Shown here piece by piece: positions 16,003-25,000 of a DNA stretch of 64,000 nt. The DNA comes from an uncultured Cryomorphaceae bacterium. GTDB taxonomy: Bacteria > Bacteroidota > Bacteroidia > Flavobacteriales > Schleiferiaceae. A program made the position numbers and the translations under genes. The DNA lies in NCBI GenBank assembly GCA_937120475.1, contig CAKZJV010000007.1, positions 2,620,068 through 2,684,067 of the forward strand, read 5' to 3'. The notes beneath the pieces are model-generated. The model worked only from the letters and a program-made list of their open reading frames with translations. It was not told the DNA's origin and searched no databases. Numbering within the stretch: position 1 is the first letter of the stretch; every line of letters begins with the position of its first letter.

Positions 16003-18216
16003 ATGAGATACTACGTAAAAATTCTGGTCGTACTTCTGATAGCATACGCCTGTAAAAAAGAGACCCAAGGACCCGGAGAAAATGTTAATCCAAACCCGGA
16101 AAGCTTTACAGAACTTAAAGTTCCCGATAACTTTGATTATAAAACCACTAAAACCCTGAATTATAATTTCGACTTGTCCAATCCTGTCATGAATGGCAAG
16201 TATAAAATCAAGGTTTATGATTTTGTGCCTACGGCAGGGGGCGGGCTGGTAAAGTCCGAGTTCATCGATAATAATGCCGGGGTAAGTGGTGAGCTATCCA
16301 TAGCATCAGACGTTAACAAGTTATACCTGCAATTAGAAGCACCGGATGGTAGTAGCTCTTTACATATCCTGCCCGTAAGTTCCGGTTCTCTGAACTATAC
16401 TTTTCAAAGTGGTAAAAAGGCCAAATCCAAGGCACAGCAGGTAATCAGTACCAATTGTAACAGTGGTTGCGATGTGAGTTATACCAACCACAATAGCAAT
16501 GTAAATATCAATAATAATGATCCGGGTAGTGTTTTTTGTATTGTGGGGGGCTTCAATAACCGGAATCTTAATGTAAATAAAGCCAATGTTACCATCAGGG
16601 TATGTGGCAATGTAGATTTCAGAAATGTGAGTCTGAACAACGGTAGCCGCATGGAAATTACGGATGGTGCTGTGGTAGATTTTGACCAGTTAAACCTGAA
16701 CGGTAGTTCCGGTGAAGTAGTTATTTATGACGCTGAAGTATTCGTAAAAGGTAATTTTAGTCCCAATGGAGCAGTAGTGAATCATGGAGAACTGGAGGTA
16801 GAGGATAATTACAACATTAACGGGAACGGAAGCTTGGTTAACAATGGTCTTCTCAAAGTAGGAATAGACCTGAACCAGAACAACGACCTTACCAACAACG
16901 GAACCATGGAGATAGGTGATGACCTTAATCTGAATGGTTCTTCTTCAACCATCAATAACTGCTCAGTAGTTATTGATGATGATCTGAATGCCAATAGCAA
17001 CCTTACTAACAACGCCTATATGTTTGCGGGTGACCAATTCTTAATAAACGGTGGCTCCAACGTTACTATGGTTGATGGGGCTATGATAGAAGCCAATCGC
17101 AGTACCATCAACGGAACTATTACCGGAACCGGTTCTACCTCGTTGGTAAAGTTGTTTGATAGTAGCGTTTTTGGTAATAGCCTGGAAACCATCATAAACG
17201 GAGGAGGAACACTAACCGGAAATCTGCAATATTGTGATAATAATGGTATTGAAACCAACACAGGAAATGTAACCAATGGTGCTTCTTTTGACTGTAGCGT
17301 TTACATCCCCACCTCGTCTTGTTTCCTCAATGGAAACGGTGTTCCCACCATTGTAGATTCGGATGGCGATGGTGTAGCTGATGAAAATGATGAATACCCC
17401 AATGACGCTCTAAGAGCCGCCAACAGTTATTATCCCGGTGCCAATCAAACCGCTACACTGGCATTTGAAGACCTGTGGCCCGGCAAAGGAGATTACGATT
17501 TTAATGATATTGTTTTAGACTATCGTTTTCGCTCGGTTACCAATGCAGATAATGAGGTGGTTGATCTGGAAATACTGTTTGCATTAAGGGCCATTGGTGG
17601 CTCACTGCGAAACGGAATGGGTATTCAGCTTGAAGTGCCAGCTTCAGATGTGGCATCCACGGTTCGTACCAATACTCTGGGTAACCTGGTATCAATAAAT
17701 GGTAATGGTATGGAAAGTGGCCAGAGTAAAGCCGTTATTATATTATTTGATGATGCGTTTAACGAGTTGACCAATAATGGAACCCAAACGGTGAATACCA
17801 ACCCTCAGGAAACACCATCTGCGATAGATACGACCATAATTACCCTTACCTTCAACAGTCCTAAAAACCCATCTGAACTGGGAGTGGCTCCTTACAATCC
17901 ATTTATCTTTATTAACCAGGACCGGGGTAAGGAGGTGCACCTCACGGATATGGAACCTACCGATCTGGTAAATACCAACTTCTTCGGAACGGTGGATGAT
18001 GATTCAAACCCGGGTCAAGGCCGTTATTACGTAACCTCCGGAAATCTGCCCTGGGGTTTGAATATTGCTCAGCGCTGGGACTACCCTGTTGAAAAACAGG
18101 ATATTGTTCAGGCCTATCTGAAGTTTGCCGAATGGGCGCAGTCAGCAGGTAATAACTTTGAGGACTGGTATTCCCAGGAACAACCCGGTTACCGCGATGC
18201 TTTAAAGATTTTTTAA
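16003..18216 (+). CDS. LruC domain-containing lipoprotein with Asn-rich repeats (copy 1)
   Basis: The protein has 737 residues from the ATG at 16003. A short signal ends at Cys17, and the mature end CKKE resembles the Lys/Asp-Glu lipoprotein export signal that sends lipoproteins to the cell surface in Bacteroidota. A conserved block (TELKVPDNFDYKTTKTLN) follows. Residues about 185-430 are a repetitive Asn/Gly-rich region in which units like NNGxxxVGxDLNxN recur about every 20 residues, as in a beta-helix. Next comes a calcium-type loop (DSDGDGVADENDEYP) and the LruC domain (DLWPGKGDYDFNDIVLDYRF). An adhesive or matrix role is inferred. The next gene is a diverged copy of the same length. Confidence 0.85.
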   Translation: MRYYVKILVVLLIAYACKKETQGPGENVNPNPESFTELKVPDNFDYKTTKTLNYNFDLSNPVMNGKYKIKVYDFVPTAGGGLVKSEFIDNNAGVSGELSIASDVNKLYLQLEAPDGSSSLHILPVSSGSLNYTFQSGKKAKSKAQQVISTNCNSGCDVSYTNHNSNVNINNNDPGSVFCIVGGFNNRNLNVNKANVTIRVCGNVDFRNVSLNNGSRMEITDGAVVDFDQLNLNGSSGEVVIYDAEVFVKGNFSPNGAVVNHGELEVEDNYNINGNGSLVNNGLLKVGIDLNQNNDLTNNGTMEIGDDLNLNGSSSTINNCSVVIDDDLNANSNLTNNAYMFAGDQFLINGGSNVTMVDGAMIEANRSTINGTITGTGSTSLVKLFDSSVFGNSLETIINGGGTLTGNLQYCDNNGIETNTGNVTNGASFDCSVYIPTSSCFLNGNGVPTIVDSDGDGVADENDEYPNDALRAANSYYPGANQTATLAFEDLWPGKGDYDFNDIVLDYRFRSVTNADNEVVDLEILFALRAIGGSLRNGMGIQLEVPASDVASTVRTNTLGNLVSINGNGMESGQSKAVIILFDDAFNELTNNGTQTVNTNPQETPSAIDTTIITLTFNSPKNPSELGVAPYNPFIFINQDRGKEVHLTDMEPTDLVNTNFFGTVDDDSNPGQGRYYVTSGNLPWGLNIAQRWDYPVEKQDIVQAYLKFAEWAQSAGNNFEDWYSQEQPGYRDALKIF

Positions 18217-18238
18217 GGGACCGATTAAATAAATAGAC

Positions 18239-18272
18239 AAAAGCCCGTGCCGCAGGTACGGGCTTTTTTTTT
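18239..18272 (+). terminator. Intrinsic terminator after first LruC gene
   Basis: AAGCCCGT and ACGGGCTT arms around a 9-base loop, followed by a run of nine or more T. Confidence 0.92.
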
Positions 18273-18517
18273 GGAATAGAACCTACTTATTAGAGATTGG
18301 ATAGGAGAGATGACTGGCTCTTTCTGGTTGGCTTATGGGGTTAGATCTGATTTGGAACAGTTAAAGCGGCTCTTCGGGTTTCCTTCGGAAATGTACCACG
18401 GCATGAGAGAAATGCCTGGGTATTGACCAAGGACCCATCCTGCAAAAGTCAATTTGGCGTGAAAGATTTTTCCGAAAGAAAAGTTCATCGACATTTCTAC
18501 GCGTTTAAACTAAATTA
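18273..18517. other. Intergenic spacer between the LruC genes, no gene seen
   Basis: About 245 bases without a sustained open frame on either strand. Its base use is less AT-rich than other spacers here, and fragments in several frames look faintly protein-like, so it may be the relic of a lost gene, but I cannot identify one. Confidence 0.3.
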
Positions 18518-18548
18518 TTGCCTAAGTGTCTCTTAATTAGTAATTTTG
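18518..18548 (+). promoter_or_regulatory. Two-part promoter of second LruC gene: TTG, 20-base spacer, TAATTTTG
   Basis: TTG at 18518-18520 and TAATTTTG at 18541-18548 match the Bacteroidota -33/-7 layout, with the same 20-base spacer as the promoter at 11927. The leader to the ATG at 18605 is about 50 bases. Confidence 0.7.
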
Positions 18549-18604
18549 TATTATACTTTTAACGATTAAAACGTAGATGCTTTTGATCGCTAAGCCCTGA
18601 AAAA

Positions 18605-20818
18605 ATGAAGAAGTTAAAGAATTCCCTGTATTTGTTGCTCCTGGCTTCAGCTATGCTAGTAAGCTGTAAAAAGGATCAACCATCCAATCAAGCTCCACCC
18701 GTTGCAGAGTTTACGGATTTAAAAGTGCCTGATAATTTTAAGTTTGAAACCCAACGTAACATAAGTTTGAACGTGGACCTTGATGATCAGGGGGTGGGCT
18801 ACAAATACGGAATTAGGGTTTACGATGCAATGCCCTCCTCAGATAACAGTAGCTTATTATATAGTGGCTATTCCTCAACGGGTTCTATCACTACGGAATT
18901 AACCGTTCCGCAAACGCTAAGGCGTCTTTACCTGGTTCGCATGGCACCCGATGGTTCTTCTTCTTTAAGTGTTGTAGAGGCCACCGGCTCAAGTATTACC
19001 CATGATTTTAAAGGAAAAAATGCCGGCAAAAGAAAAACGGTGGTAGTAAGCCCTGATTGTAATAGTGGGTGTAACCAAACCGTAAGCAGCGGCTGGTTGA
19101 ATACCAGTGGCTCCACCGTTTACTGTATCACTGGAAATATAAATGGTATTAACGATAACAGTGGTAATGCTACCCTACGAATTTGTGGTAACATCACTAT
19201 CTCTAACAATATTTCCATTTCAGGTAATACCAAATTGGAAATTACCGATGGTTCCAGCCTTACTGTGCCGGGTATCAACATGAATAATAATAATGGAAAT
19301 CAGGGTCAGATAATAGTTTATACTACGGGTACCCTTACCATTACCAATAATTTTTCGGCCTATGGTACCATAACCAACCACGGTACTTTTAACATTAATA
19401 GCGAATCTTACCTATACGGGGTGTTTACCAATAACGGTACTTTCCATACCAAGGGCGTGAACTCATCCACGCACAATAATAATGGACCTATCACTAACAA
19501 TGGTACCATGATTTACGATGGTAACCTCACGGAAAATAACAACACCACCTTTAACAACAACTGTTATTTATGGGTTAAAAAGAAGTATGAGATTAATAGT
19601 TTGGTGAATAACTACTCATACATTCAGGTGGATGGAAATTTTCGCTCTAACGGTAATTCTACTTTGAACTTTTACAATGGTGCCATGATGTTCGTAAAAG
19701 GCAATGCTGCTGGGCCTTTGAATGGTGATATGGTGGGTAACGGAACTACTTCAGTGGTTAAAATTACCGGAGGAATAAGCAGCAACTCCGGAGCCGATTT
19801 TACCGGGAACCTGGAGGTTTGTGCCAGCTCTTACGGCACCAACGGCAGCAATAACATTACACAAAACGGTGCCCTTAAAAACGGTGCAGTGGCAGTATGC
19901 GATCAAGCTTACATTCCTACCGGTGCCTGTAACCCCGAAGGTAATGGTACTCCCACTGTAACGGATACAGATGGCGATGGGGTGGCTGATGATAATGACT
20001 TATTTCCCAATGATCCACTCAGGGCCGGAGAATCTTTTTATCCGGGTTCAAACCAAATGGGAACCCTGGCCTATGAAGACCTTTGGCCCGCTAAGGGTGA
20101 CTACGACTTTAACGACATCGTATTGGATTACCGTTACCGCTTGATTACGGATGCCGACAACAATGTAAAGGACATTGAGGTGACTTACGCGCTGCGGGCC
20201 ATAGGTGGAACGTTTCGTAATGGTTTCGGCCTTCAATTGGGTGTAGCACCCTCAGCCGTAGCCTCAGTTAGTCGCAATGTTAATTTTGCGCCCAACAGTT
20301 CATCTGGAACCGGGGTGGAATCAGGTCAGGCTAAAGCCGTAATTATTTTCTTTGAGAACGCCTTTGACGTGCTGGCCAATAACGGTACGCAAACTGTGAA
20401 TACAAACCCGGCTGAAACCTCTTCTCCGGTGGATACCAACAGTTTGACCATTACCTTTACCAATGCGGTAAGTGCGGCCAGTTTAGGAACCTTTCCTTAC
20501 AACCCCTTTATTTACACCAATCGTACCCGGGGGCAGGAAGTACACCTGAGCGGTAAAGAGCCCACTGATCTGGCTAACTTAGGGCTGTTTGGTCAGGTTG
20601 ATGATGATACTGAACCCGGCCAGGGCCGGTATTATGTTACTGAGAATAATTTGCCGTGGGCCATTAATATCACTCAACAATTCGACTATCCGCAAGAGAA
20701 GAAAGACATTGTACAGGCTTATCTGAACTTTGCCAGCTGGGCTCAGTCCGGTGGTGCCAGCTCAACCGATTGGTACTTGGACAATCCCGGTAACCGTACC
20801 AATAGTTTGATCTACTAA
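18605..20818 (+). CDS. LruC domain-containing lipoprotein with Asn-rich repeats (copy 2)
   Basis: The protein has 737 residues, exactly the length of its upstream neighbour. The lipobox is clear (LVSC, Cys21) and is followed by KKDQ, again like a surface-export signal. The order of parts is the same: the block FTDLKVPDNFKFETQRN, a Cys-containing SPDCNSGCNQ segment, an Asn-rich repeat region (about residues 185-420) with many NNGT turns, the loop DTDGDGVADDNDLFP, and the LruC domain (DLWPAKGDYDFNDIVLDYRY). The two copies diverge widely in the repeats and little in the C-terminal domain, so this is an old tandem duplication. It has its own promoter and terminator. Confidence 0.85.
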   Translation: MKKLKNSLYLLLLASAMLVSCKKDQPSNQAPPVAEFTDLKVPDNFKFETQRNISLNVDLDDQGVGYKYGIRVYDAMPSSDNSSLLYSGYSSTGSITTELTVPQTLRRLYLVRMAPDGSSSLSVVEATGSSITHDFKGKNAGKRKTVVVSPDCNSGCNQTVSSGWLNTSGSTVYCITGNINGINDNSGNATLRICGNITISNNISISGNTKLEITDGSSLTVPGINMNNNNGNQGQIIVYTTGTLTITNNFSAYGTITNHGTFNINSESYLYGVFTNNGTFHTKGVNSSTHNNNGPITNNGTMIYDGNLTENNNTTFNNNCYLWVKKKYEINSLVNNYSYIQVDGNFRSNGNSTLNFYNGAMMFVKGNAAGPLNGDMVGNGTTSVVKITGGISSNSGADFTGNLEVCASSYGTNGSNNITQNGALKNGAVAVCDQAYIPTGACNPEGNGTPTVTDTDGDGVADDNDLFPNDPLRAGESFYPGSNQMGTLAYEDLWPAKGDYDFNDIVLDYRYRLITDADNNVKDIEVTYALRAIGGTFRNGFGLQLGVAPSAVASVSRNVNFAPNSSSGTGVESGQAKAVIIFFENAFDVLANNGTQTVNTNPAETSSPVDTNSLTITFTNAVSAASLGTFPYNPFIYTNRTRGQEVHLSGKEPTDLANLGLFGQVDDDTEPGQGRYYVTENNLPWAINITQQFDYPQEKKDIVQAYLNFASWAQSGGASSTDWYLDNPGNRTNSLIY

Positions 20819-20836
20819 AGGAAATTAACCTCCAAT

Positions 20837-20868
20837 CAAAAAAGGCCATCCCTAGGGATGGCCTTTTT
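20837..20868. terminator. Bidirectional intrinsic terminator
   Basis: A perfect palindrome with arms AAAGGCCATCCCT and its complement, A-run before and T-run after. It lies between the convergent LruC2 and Lys/Glu-rich genes and should serve both strands. Confidence 0.92.
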
Positions 20869-20894
20869 GCATATATAGGTAGATAGATGGATTC

Positions 20895-21158
20895 TTATCG
20901 ATTTTCTTCTTCCCGGGCGTTTTCCTTACGGGTAGCCTTTTCTCCTTTCTTTGCTTTGGCTACCTCTTTGGCAGTTGCCTTCTCTCTCTGCTCCGGTTTT
21001 GCTTCAGTTTTCTGAGCGGGAACTTCTTCCTTTTGCTTTTCTACCGGAACTTCTGTTTTTGGCTTTTCGTTGGGCTCTGTTTCACTTTGAGCAAGAGCCG
21101 TGGTGGTAGATAATCCAACGGCTAACAGCAGCAGGGCAAAATTTTTCAGACTTTTCAT
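20895..21158 (-). CDS. Small exported Lys/Glu-rich protein
   Basis: The protein has 87 residues. A clear signal peptide (MKSLKNFALLLLAVGL...ALAQ) is followed by about 60 residues made almost only of Lys, Glu, Ala, Pro, Thr and Gln. It is probably disordered in the periplasm. The low-complexity tail prevents family assignment; functions such as charge buffering or binding of another envelope protein are guesses. It is monocistronic and convergent with the second LruC gene. Confidence 0.6.
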   Translation of the reverse strand: MKSLKNFALLLLAVGLSTTTALAQSETEPNEKPKTEVPVEKQKEEVPAQKTEAKPEQREKATAKEVAKAKKGEKATRKENAREEENR

Positions 21159-21306
21159 AAGTTCATTTTTACAATTGAACTAAAGAGGTCATAAATACTG
21201 CCAAAGCTTAATTTTAAGCTAATTTTCTTAAAAACAGCGATTTGGATAATTGAGCATGGGGATCAAAGTGTTTCAAAATTCCCCGGGATGAGGTGTGGAA
21301 GGCCAC

Positions 21307-21831
21307 TTAATAATTAACCAGGCTATGAATTTGGTGTGGACGAAGGGCCTCCCGGCCATTCAGAAAATTAAGCTCCGCAATAAAGCTAAAGCCGGTAAGC
21401 GTGCAATTGAATTCACGGATAAGTTGGGCAGCTGCGGCTGCCGTTCCGCCCGTGGCCAGTAAGTCGTCATGCACCAGCACATTACCGTTGGCTTTAATAT
21501 CTTCCCTGTGAATTTCAAGTTCCGCTGACCCGTATTCCAGGTCATAGCTTACCGACCGGGTGCTACGTGGTAGTTTTCCCTTTTTGCGCAGCATTATAAA
21601 ACCGGCATTTAACTTTTGCGCCAGGCCGGGGCCCAACAAAAACCCCCGTGATTCAATACCCACCACATAATCCACTGACTGGTTTTCAAAAGGCTGTGCC
21701 AATGCCTCAATCATTTGAGGATATAATGAAGGTTCCAGAAAAAGGGGGGTAATATCTTTAAAGGAAATACCCGGCTTTGGGAAGTCCGGTACTTCCTTGA
21801 TCCGTTGTTTTATCTGATCGGCCAGGCTCAT
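21307..21831 (-). CDS. apt: Adenine phosphoribosyltransferase
   Basis: The protein has 174 residues, normal for Apt. It makes AMP from adenine and PRPP in purine salvage. The PRPP-binding motif VLVHDDLLATGGTA is at residues 118-131, and the base-binding GIESRGFLLGPGLA segment is at 59-71. The start PDFPKPGISFKDITPL is typical of the family. The ATG overlaps the stop of the upstream acyl-CoA dehydrogenase gene by four bases (ATGA), so the two are translationally coupled, although no metabolic link is obvious. Confidence 0.97.
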   Translation of the reverse strand: MSLADQIKQRIKEVPDFPKPGISFKDITPLFLEPSLYPQMIEALAQPFENQSVDYVVGIESRGFLLGPGLAQKLNAGFIMLRKKGKLPRSTRSVSYDLEYGSAELEIHREDIKANGNVLVHDDLLATGGTAAAAAQLIREFNCTLTGFSFIAELNFLNGREALRPHQIHSLVNY

Positions 21832-23006
21832 TTAAATGCATTTTCACCGGTAATATCAAGGCCGGTGATGAGCAAGTGAATATCATGGGTTCCCTCATAA
21901 GTTACCACTGATTCCAGGTTCATCATATGACGCATGATCGGATACTCACCAGTAATTCCCATGCCTCCCAGCATTTGCCTTGCTTCACGGGCTATCTTTA
22001 GAGCCATATCCACATTATTGCGCTTGGCCATCGATATTTGGGCTGAAGTAGCCCGGTTTTCATTTTTGAGTTTACCAAGGCGCCATACCAGCAATTGAGC
22101 TTTGGTAATTTCAGTGATCATTTCAGCCAGCTTTTTTTGTTGCAATTGAAATCCTGCAATAGGCCGGTCAAACTGAACGCGTTCCTTAGAGTAACGCAAA
22201 GCGGTATCGTAACAATCCATGGCCGCACCCAATGCTCCCCAGGCAATGCCATAGCGGGCACTATCCAGGCAACCTAAAGGGGCGCCTAAACCCGACTTAT
22301 TGGGAAGTAGATTTTCTTTAGGGACCTTTACATTGTCAAAAACCAATTCCCCCGTTGAACTGGCGCGTAAGCTCCATTTATTATGTGTTTCTGGAGTAGT
22401 AAAGCCTTCCATACCGCGCTCCACAACCAAGCCGTGTATGCGACCTTCTTCGTTTTTGGCCCATACCACGGCCACATCACAAAATGGGGCGTTGGAGATC
22501 CACATTTTAGAGCCGTTCAGCAAGTAATGGTCACCTTTATCCTTAAAGTTGGTTACCATTCCTCCGGGGTTACTTCCAAAATCGGGCTCTGTTAATCCAA
22601 AACTCCCCAGGTATTCACCACTGGCGAGTTTAGGGAGGTATTTTTTACGTTGCTCCTCATTGCCATAGGCATAAATGGGGTACATTACCAATGACGACTG
22701 TACACTGCAAGTAGAGCGGATACCTGAATCACCCCTTTCAATTTCTTGCATCATCAAACCGTAGGAAATTTGATCCAGGCCGGCACCGCCATATTCTTCA
22801 GGAATATACGGCCCAAAAGCACCGACCTCCGCCAATCCCTTTACCACGTGCTGGGGAAACTCTGCTTTTTGGGCGTATTCCTCTATTACAGGACTTACAT
22901 CCTTTTTAACCCAATCGCGGGTAGCATTGCGCACCAGGATATGTTCTTCGGAAAGAAGCTCATCAATATTATAATAATCAGGGGATTGGAATAGATCCGT
23001 AGCCAT
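21828..23006 (-). CDS. Acyl-CoA dehydrogenase, glutaryl-CoA dehydrogenase-like
   Basis: The protein has 392 residues with the three-part acyl-CoA dehydrogenase fold. FAD and substrate motifs are FGLTEPDFGSNPGG and WISNAPFCDVAVVWA. The catalytic Glu lies in VVTYEGTHDIHLL near the C-terminus, the position found in glutaryl-CoA and short-chain types, and the sequence RQMLGGMGITGEYPIMRHMMNLE is typical of GcdH. It likely oxidises glutaryl-CoA (lysine/tryptophan breakdown) or a close substrate, passing electrons to ETF. A TACCTTTG promoter lies 20 bases upstream. Confidence 0.88.
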   Translation of the reverse strand: MATDLFQSPDYYNIDELLSEEHILVRNATRDWVKKDVSPVIEEYAQKAEFPQHVVKGLAEVGAFGPYIPEEYGGAGLDQISYGLMMQEIERGDSGIRSTCSVQSSLVMYPIYAYGNEEQRKKYLPKLASGEYLGSFGLTEPDFGSNPGGMVTNFKDKGDHYLLNGSKMWISNAPFCDVAVVWAKNEEGRIHGLVVERGMEGFTTPETHNKWSLRASSTGELVFDNVKVPKENLLPNKSGLGAPLGCLDSARYGIAWGALGAAMDCYDTALRYSKERVQFDRPIAGFQLQQKKLAEMITEITKAQLLVWRLGKLKNENRATSAQISMAKRNNVDMALKIAREARQMLGGMGITGEYPIMRHMMNLESVVTYEGTHDIHLLITGLDITGENAFK

Positions 23007-23025
23007 AGGTGTAAAAGTTTAGAGG

Positions 23026-23033
23026 CAAAGGTA
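23026..23033 (-). promoter_or_regulatory. -7 promoter element (TACCTTTG) of acyl-CoA dehydrogenase-apt operon
   Basis: Exact TAnnTTTG match, its final G 20 bases before the ATG at 23006. Confidence 0.6.
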
Positions 23034-23078
23034 TAAAGGAAAAAAATTAACCTTAGCCCTACATAAACTAAAATTCAA

Positions 23079-23438
23079 ATGATGAGAAAACCAGTCCTTG
23101 CAACCGTTTCCCCGGAGCGGCTGTCTTAATTTCATTTGAAGCCCTAACCAATTCCGGTGGCACACCCTTAAGAAGTACGGGTCACCCTAAAGTAACAATC
23201 AAACCTGTGCAAGGGCTGGTTGCCGTAGTGGAGGTCCGGCCGCAGGCACACGAATGGTTTCCATTACCAGCGATATGCCAGCTGGAGGCTTTGCGGAAAA
23301 CAGATCAAAAAACTGGAAGGTCAGGAAGCCTCTATGGGTAAGCTTTCAGTTTTACTGGACGCTGTTAATCCCGGTCACTACCTGCTTACCGTTATAACGG
23401 AAGACGGCAGGAGTTCCAAAAGTTTGGTTGTGCAGTAA
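23079..23438 (+). pseudogene. Decayed remnant of a T9SS-secreted protein (C-terminal sorting tail)
   Basis: No intact gene spans this stretch, but pieces of a sorting tail are readable in different frames. Frame from 23201 gives KPVQGLVAVVEV, like the PNPVxGxVxV opening of type A tails. Frame from 23295 gives GKQIKKLEGQEASMGKLSV and then NPGHYLLTVITEDGRS...LVVQ, ending at a TAA at 23436-23438. The two parts lie in different frames, with further shifts between them, so the gene is broken. The body of the protein is gone, apart from unclear fragments at 23079-23200. Deletion of a cargo gene is the simplest explanation. Confidence 0.6.
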
Positions 23439-23479
23439 AACCAAAAATTTTTAATAGCAATTGAGGCCTCCGGATTCTT

Positions 23480-23487
23480 TAATTTTG
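23480..23487 (+). promoter_or_regulatory. -7 promoter element (TAATTTTG) of DUF4271-hemD
   Basis: Exact TAnnTTTG match. It lies inside the longest possible open frame (from 23461), which argues that translation starts downstream of it. Confidence 0.55.
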
Positions 23488-23505
23488 GGACCTCACTTTT
23501 TAGCA

Positions 23506-24144
23506 TTGCAAGAACGGGCAACACATGAAATAGATTGGATACTACCGGCCTTCCTGGTTGGGGCACTTCTCATTGTGTTTGCACGACTATACCACCCCCG
23601 GAAGTTTGGTATTTTCTGGGCTTTACCCTTTAACCGTGGCGTTAAGAATTTTGAGTCAGAATTTAACCCTAACGGTGTAAAGGATGTTTTTGACGTACTG
23701 CTGACCCTCAACTTTTACCTGGTTTATACCCTGGGTTGCCTTTTGGTATTGCCGGTACAGATGGGCATCTTCAATTTTGTACGCATCCTCTTTATCATTG
23801 TACTTTTCTTTTTGGTTCGCAACTTCATGTCGCTGCTGGTGGGTTGGTTATTCAGGCAGCAAGAGGGCATTGCGGTGGTTCAAAATACCAGCCTGGCCTA
23901 CCGCAGTTGGTCGGCCTTATGGCTATTTCCCCTGGTAGTGCTCGGTACCTATTCGCCATTTCTAAGTGATGGTAGTCATCCGGTAATCTTATTTTTTATG
24001 ATGGGCGGCTATCTTATTTCCATGTGTATTAGTGGTTTGAGATTGTGGAATTTACCTGCTGGATTAAACTATAAAATTTTATACCTTTGCGCGCTGGAAA
24101 TCATCCCCTTTTCCTTTTTAATTTATTGGCTGACAAGCCTTTAA
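23506..24144 (+). CDS. DUF4271 domain-containing membrane protein
   Basis: The protein has about 212 residues and six hydrophobic helices, and it matches DUF4271, an inner-membrane family of Bacteroidota found directly before hemD. Its function is unknown. The frame is open from 23461, but the promoter element at 23480-23487 lies within that extension, so I place the start at the TTG at 23506; no in-frame ATG occurs early. Features are a Trp in the first helix (WILPAFLVGALLIVFARLY) and the motif NRGVKNFESEFNP in the first cytosolic loop. hemD follows after 41 bases. Confidence 0.8.
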   Translation: MQERATHEIDWILPAFLVGALLIVFARLYHPRKFGIFWALPFNRGVKNFESEFNPNGVKDVFDVLLTLNFYLVYTLGCLLVLPVQMGIFNFVRILFIIVLFFLVRNFMSLLVGWLFRQQEGIAVVQNTSLAYRSWSALWLFPLVVLGTYSPFLSDGSHPVILFFMMGGYLISMCISGLRLWNLPAGLNYKILYLCALEIIPFSFLIYWLTSL

Positions 24145-24185
24145 AATTAGAGGACTGTGATTGCTAACGTAAAAAAGGCAAACCT

Positions 24186-24932
24186 TTGAAAGTAAAGACT
24201 ATTCTTGTTTCGCAGCCTGAGCCCCAAACAGAAAACTCACCTTATTTTGATTTAGCCGAAAAGCAAAAGCTCAAAATCGACTTCCGTCCTTTTATCCACG
24301 TTGCCGGAGTGGAGGTTGCCGATGTGCGCAAGCAAAAGGTAAATATCCCGGGCCATACGGCCGTAATTCTTACCAGTCGTAATGCGGTAGATAACTTTTT
24401 CAGGATTTGTGAAGAAATACGTTTCAACGTACCGAACGAGATGAAGTATTTCTGCACCTCGGAGGCCATTGCTTATTACCTGCAGAAGTATGTGGTGTAC
24501 CGGAAGCGTAAAATTTATTTTGGAAGCAATACTTTCCAGGATCTTATTCCTTTGATTAAGAAACATAAGGATGAAAAATTCCTGCTTCCTTCATCGGACG
24601 TATTGAAGCCCGAAATTCCGAAGCTTTTAAAAGAAAACAAGATCAACTACACGCGCGCCATACTCTATAACACGGTATCCAGCGACCTTTCCGATCTCTC
24701 CGATGTATATTACGATATACTGGTGTTCTTCAGCCCTTCCGGAATTAAATCATTATTGGAGAACTTCCCTGATTTTGAACAAAATAATACCCGCATAGCC
24801 GCTTTTGGCAGCAGTACGCACCGCGCTATAAAAGATGCCGGTTTACGCCTGGATATTAAAGCACCAACCCCAAAACTGCCCTCTATGACCATGGCTTTGG
24901 AGGATTACATTAAGAAGGTGAATAAAAAGTAA
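24186..24932 (+). CDS. hemD: Uroporphyrinogen-III synthase
   Basis: The protein has 248 residues, normal for HemD, which closes and inverts ring D of hydroxymethylbilane in haem and sirohaem synthesis. The opening MKVKTILVSQPEPQTENSPY and the block VILTSRNAVDNFF are typical of flavobacterial HemD. The second half holds LVFFSPSGIKSLLENF and AAFGSSTHRAIKDAGL, the conserved active-cleft segments. It appears to start at a TTG. Other haem genes are not next to it; the place between DUF4271 and rnpA is conserved in the phylum. Confidence 0.9.
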   Translation: MKVKTILVSQPEPQTENSPYFDLAEKQKLKIDFRPFIHVAGVEVADVRKQKVNIPGHTAVILTSRNAVDNFFRICEEIRFNVPNEMKYFCTSEAIAYYLQKYVVYRKRKIYFGSNTFQDLIPLIKKHKDEKFLLPSSDVLKPEIPKLLKENKINYTRAILYNTVSSDLSDLSDVYYDILVFFSPSGIKSLLENFPDFEQNNTRIAAFGSSTHRAIKDAGLRLDIKAPTPKLPSMTMALEDYIKKVNKK

Positions 24933-24959
24933 AACAATCGTTAAAGCTTTAAAATCGTG

Positions 24960-24995
24960 AGCCACCTTTACCATAAGGTGGCTTTTCGTTTTTTT
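24960..24995 (+). terminator. Intrinsic terminator between hemD and rnpA
   Basis: AGCCACCTT and AAGGTGGCT arms with a 6-base loop, then TTTCG and a seven-T run. The T-run ends TTTTTTTG five bases before the rnpA ATG, so it may also act as a weak -7 element for rnpA. Confidence 0.85.
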
Positions 24996-25000
24996 GTACT

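Noticed and set aside
18300-18500. Possible transposase relic between the LruC genes
   Set aside because: Short fragments were faintly suggestive in translation, but no motif, terminal repeat or target duplication could be shown.
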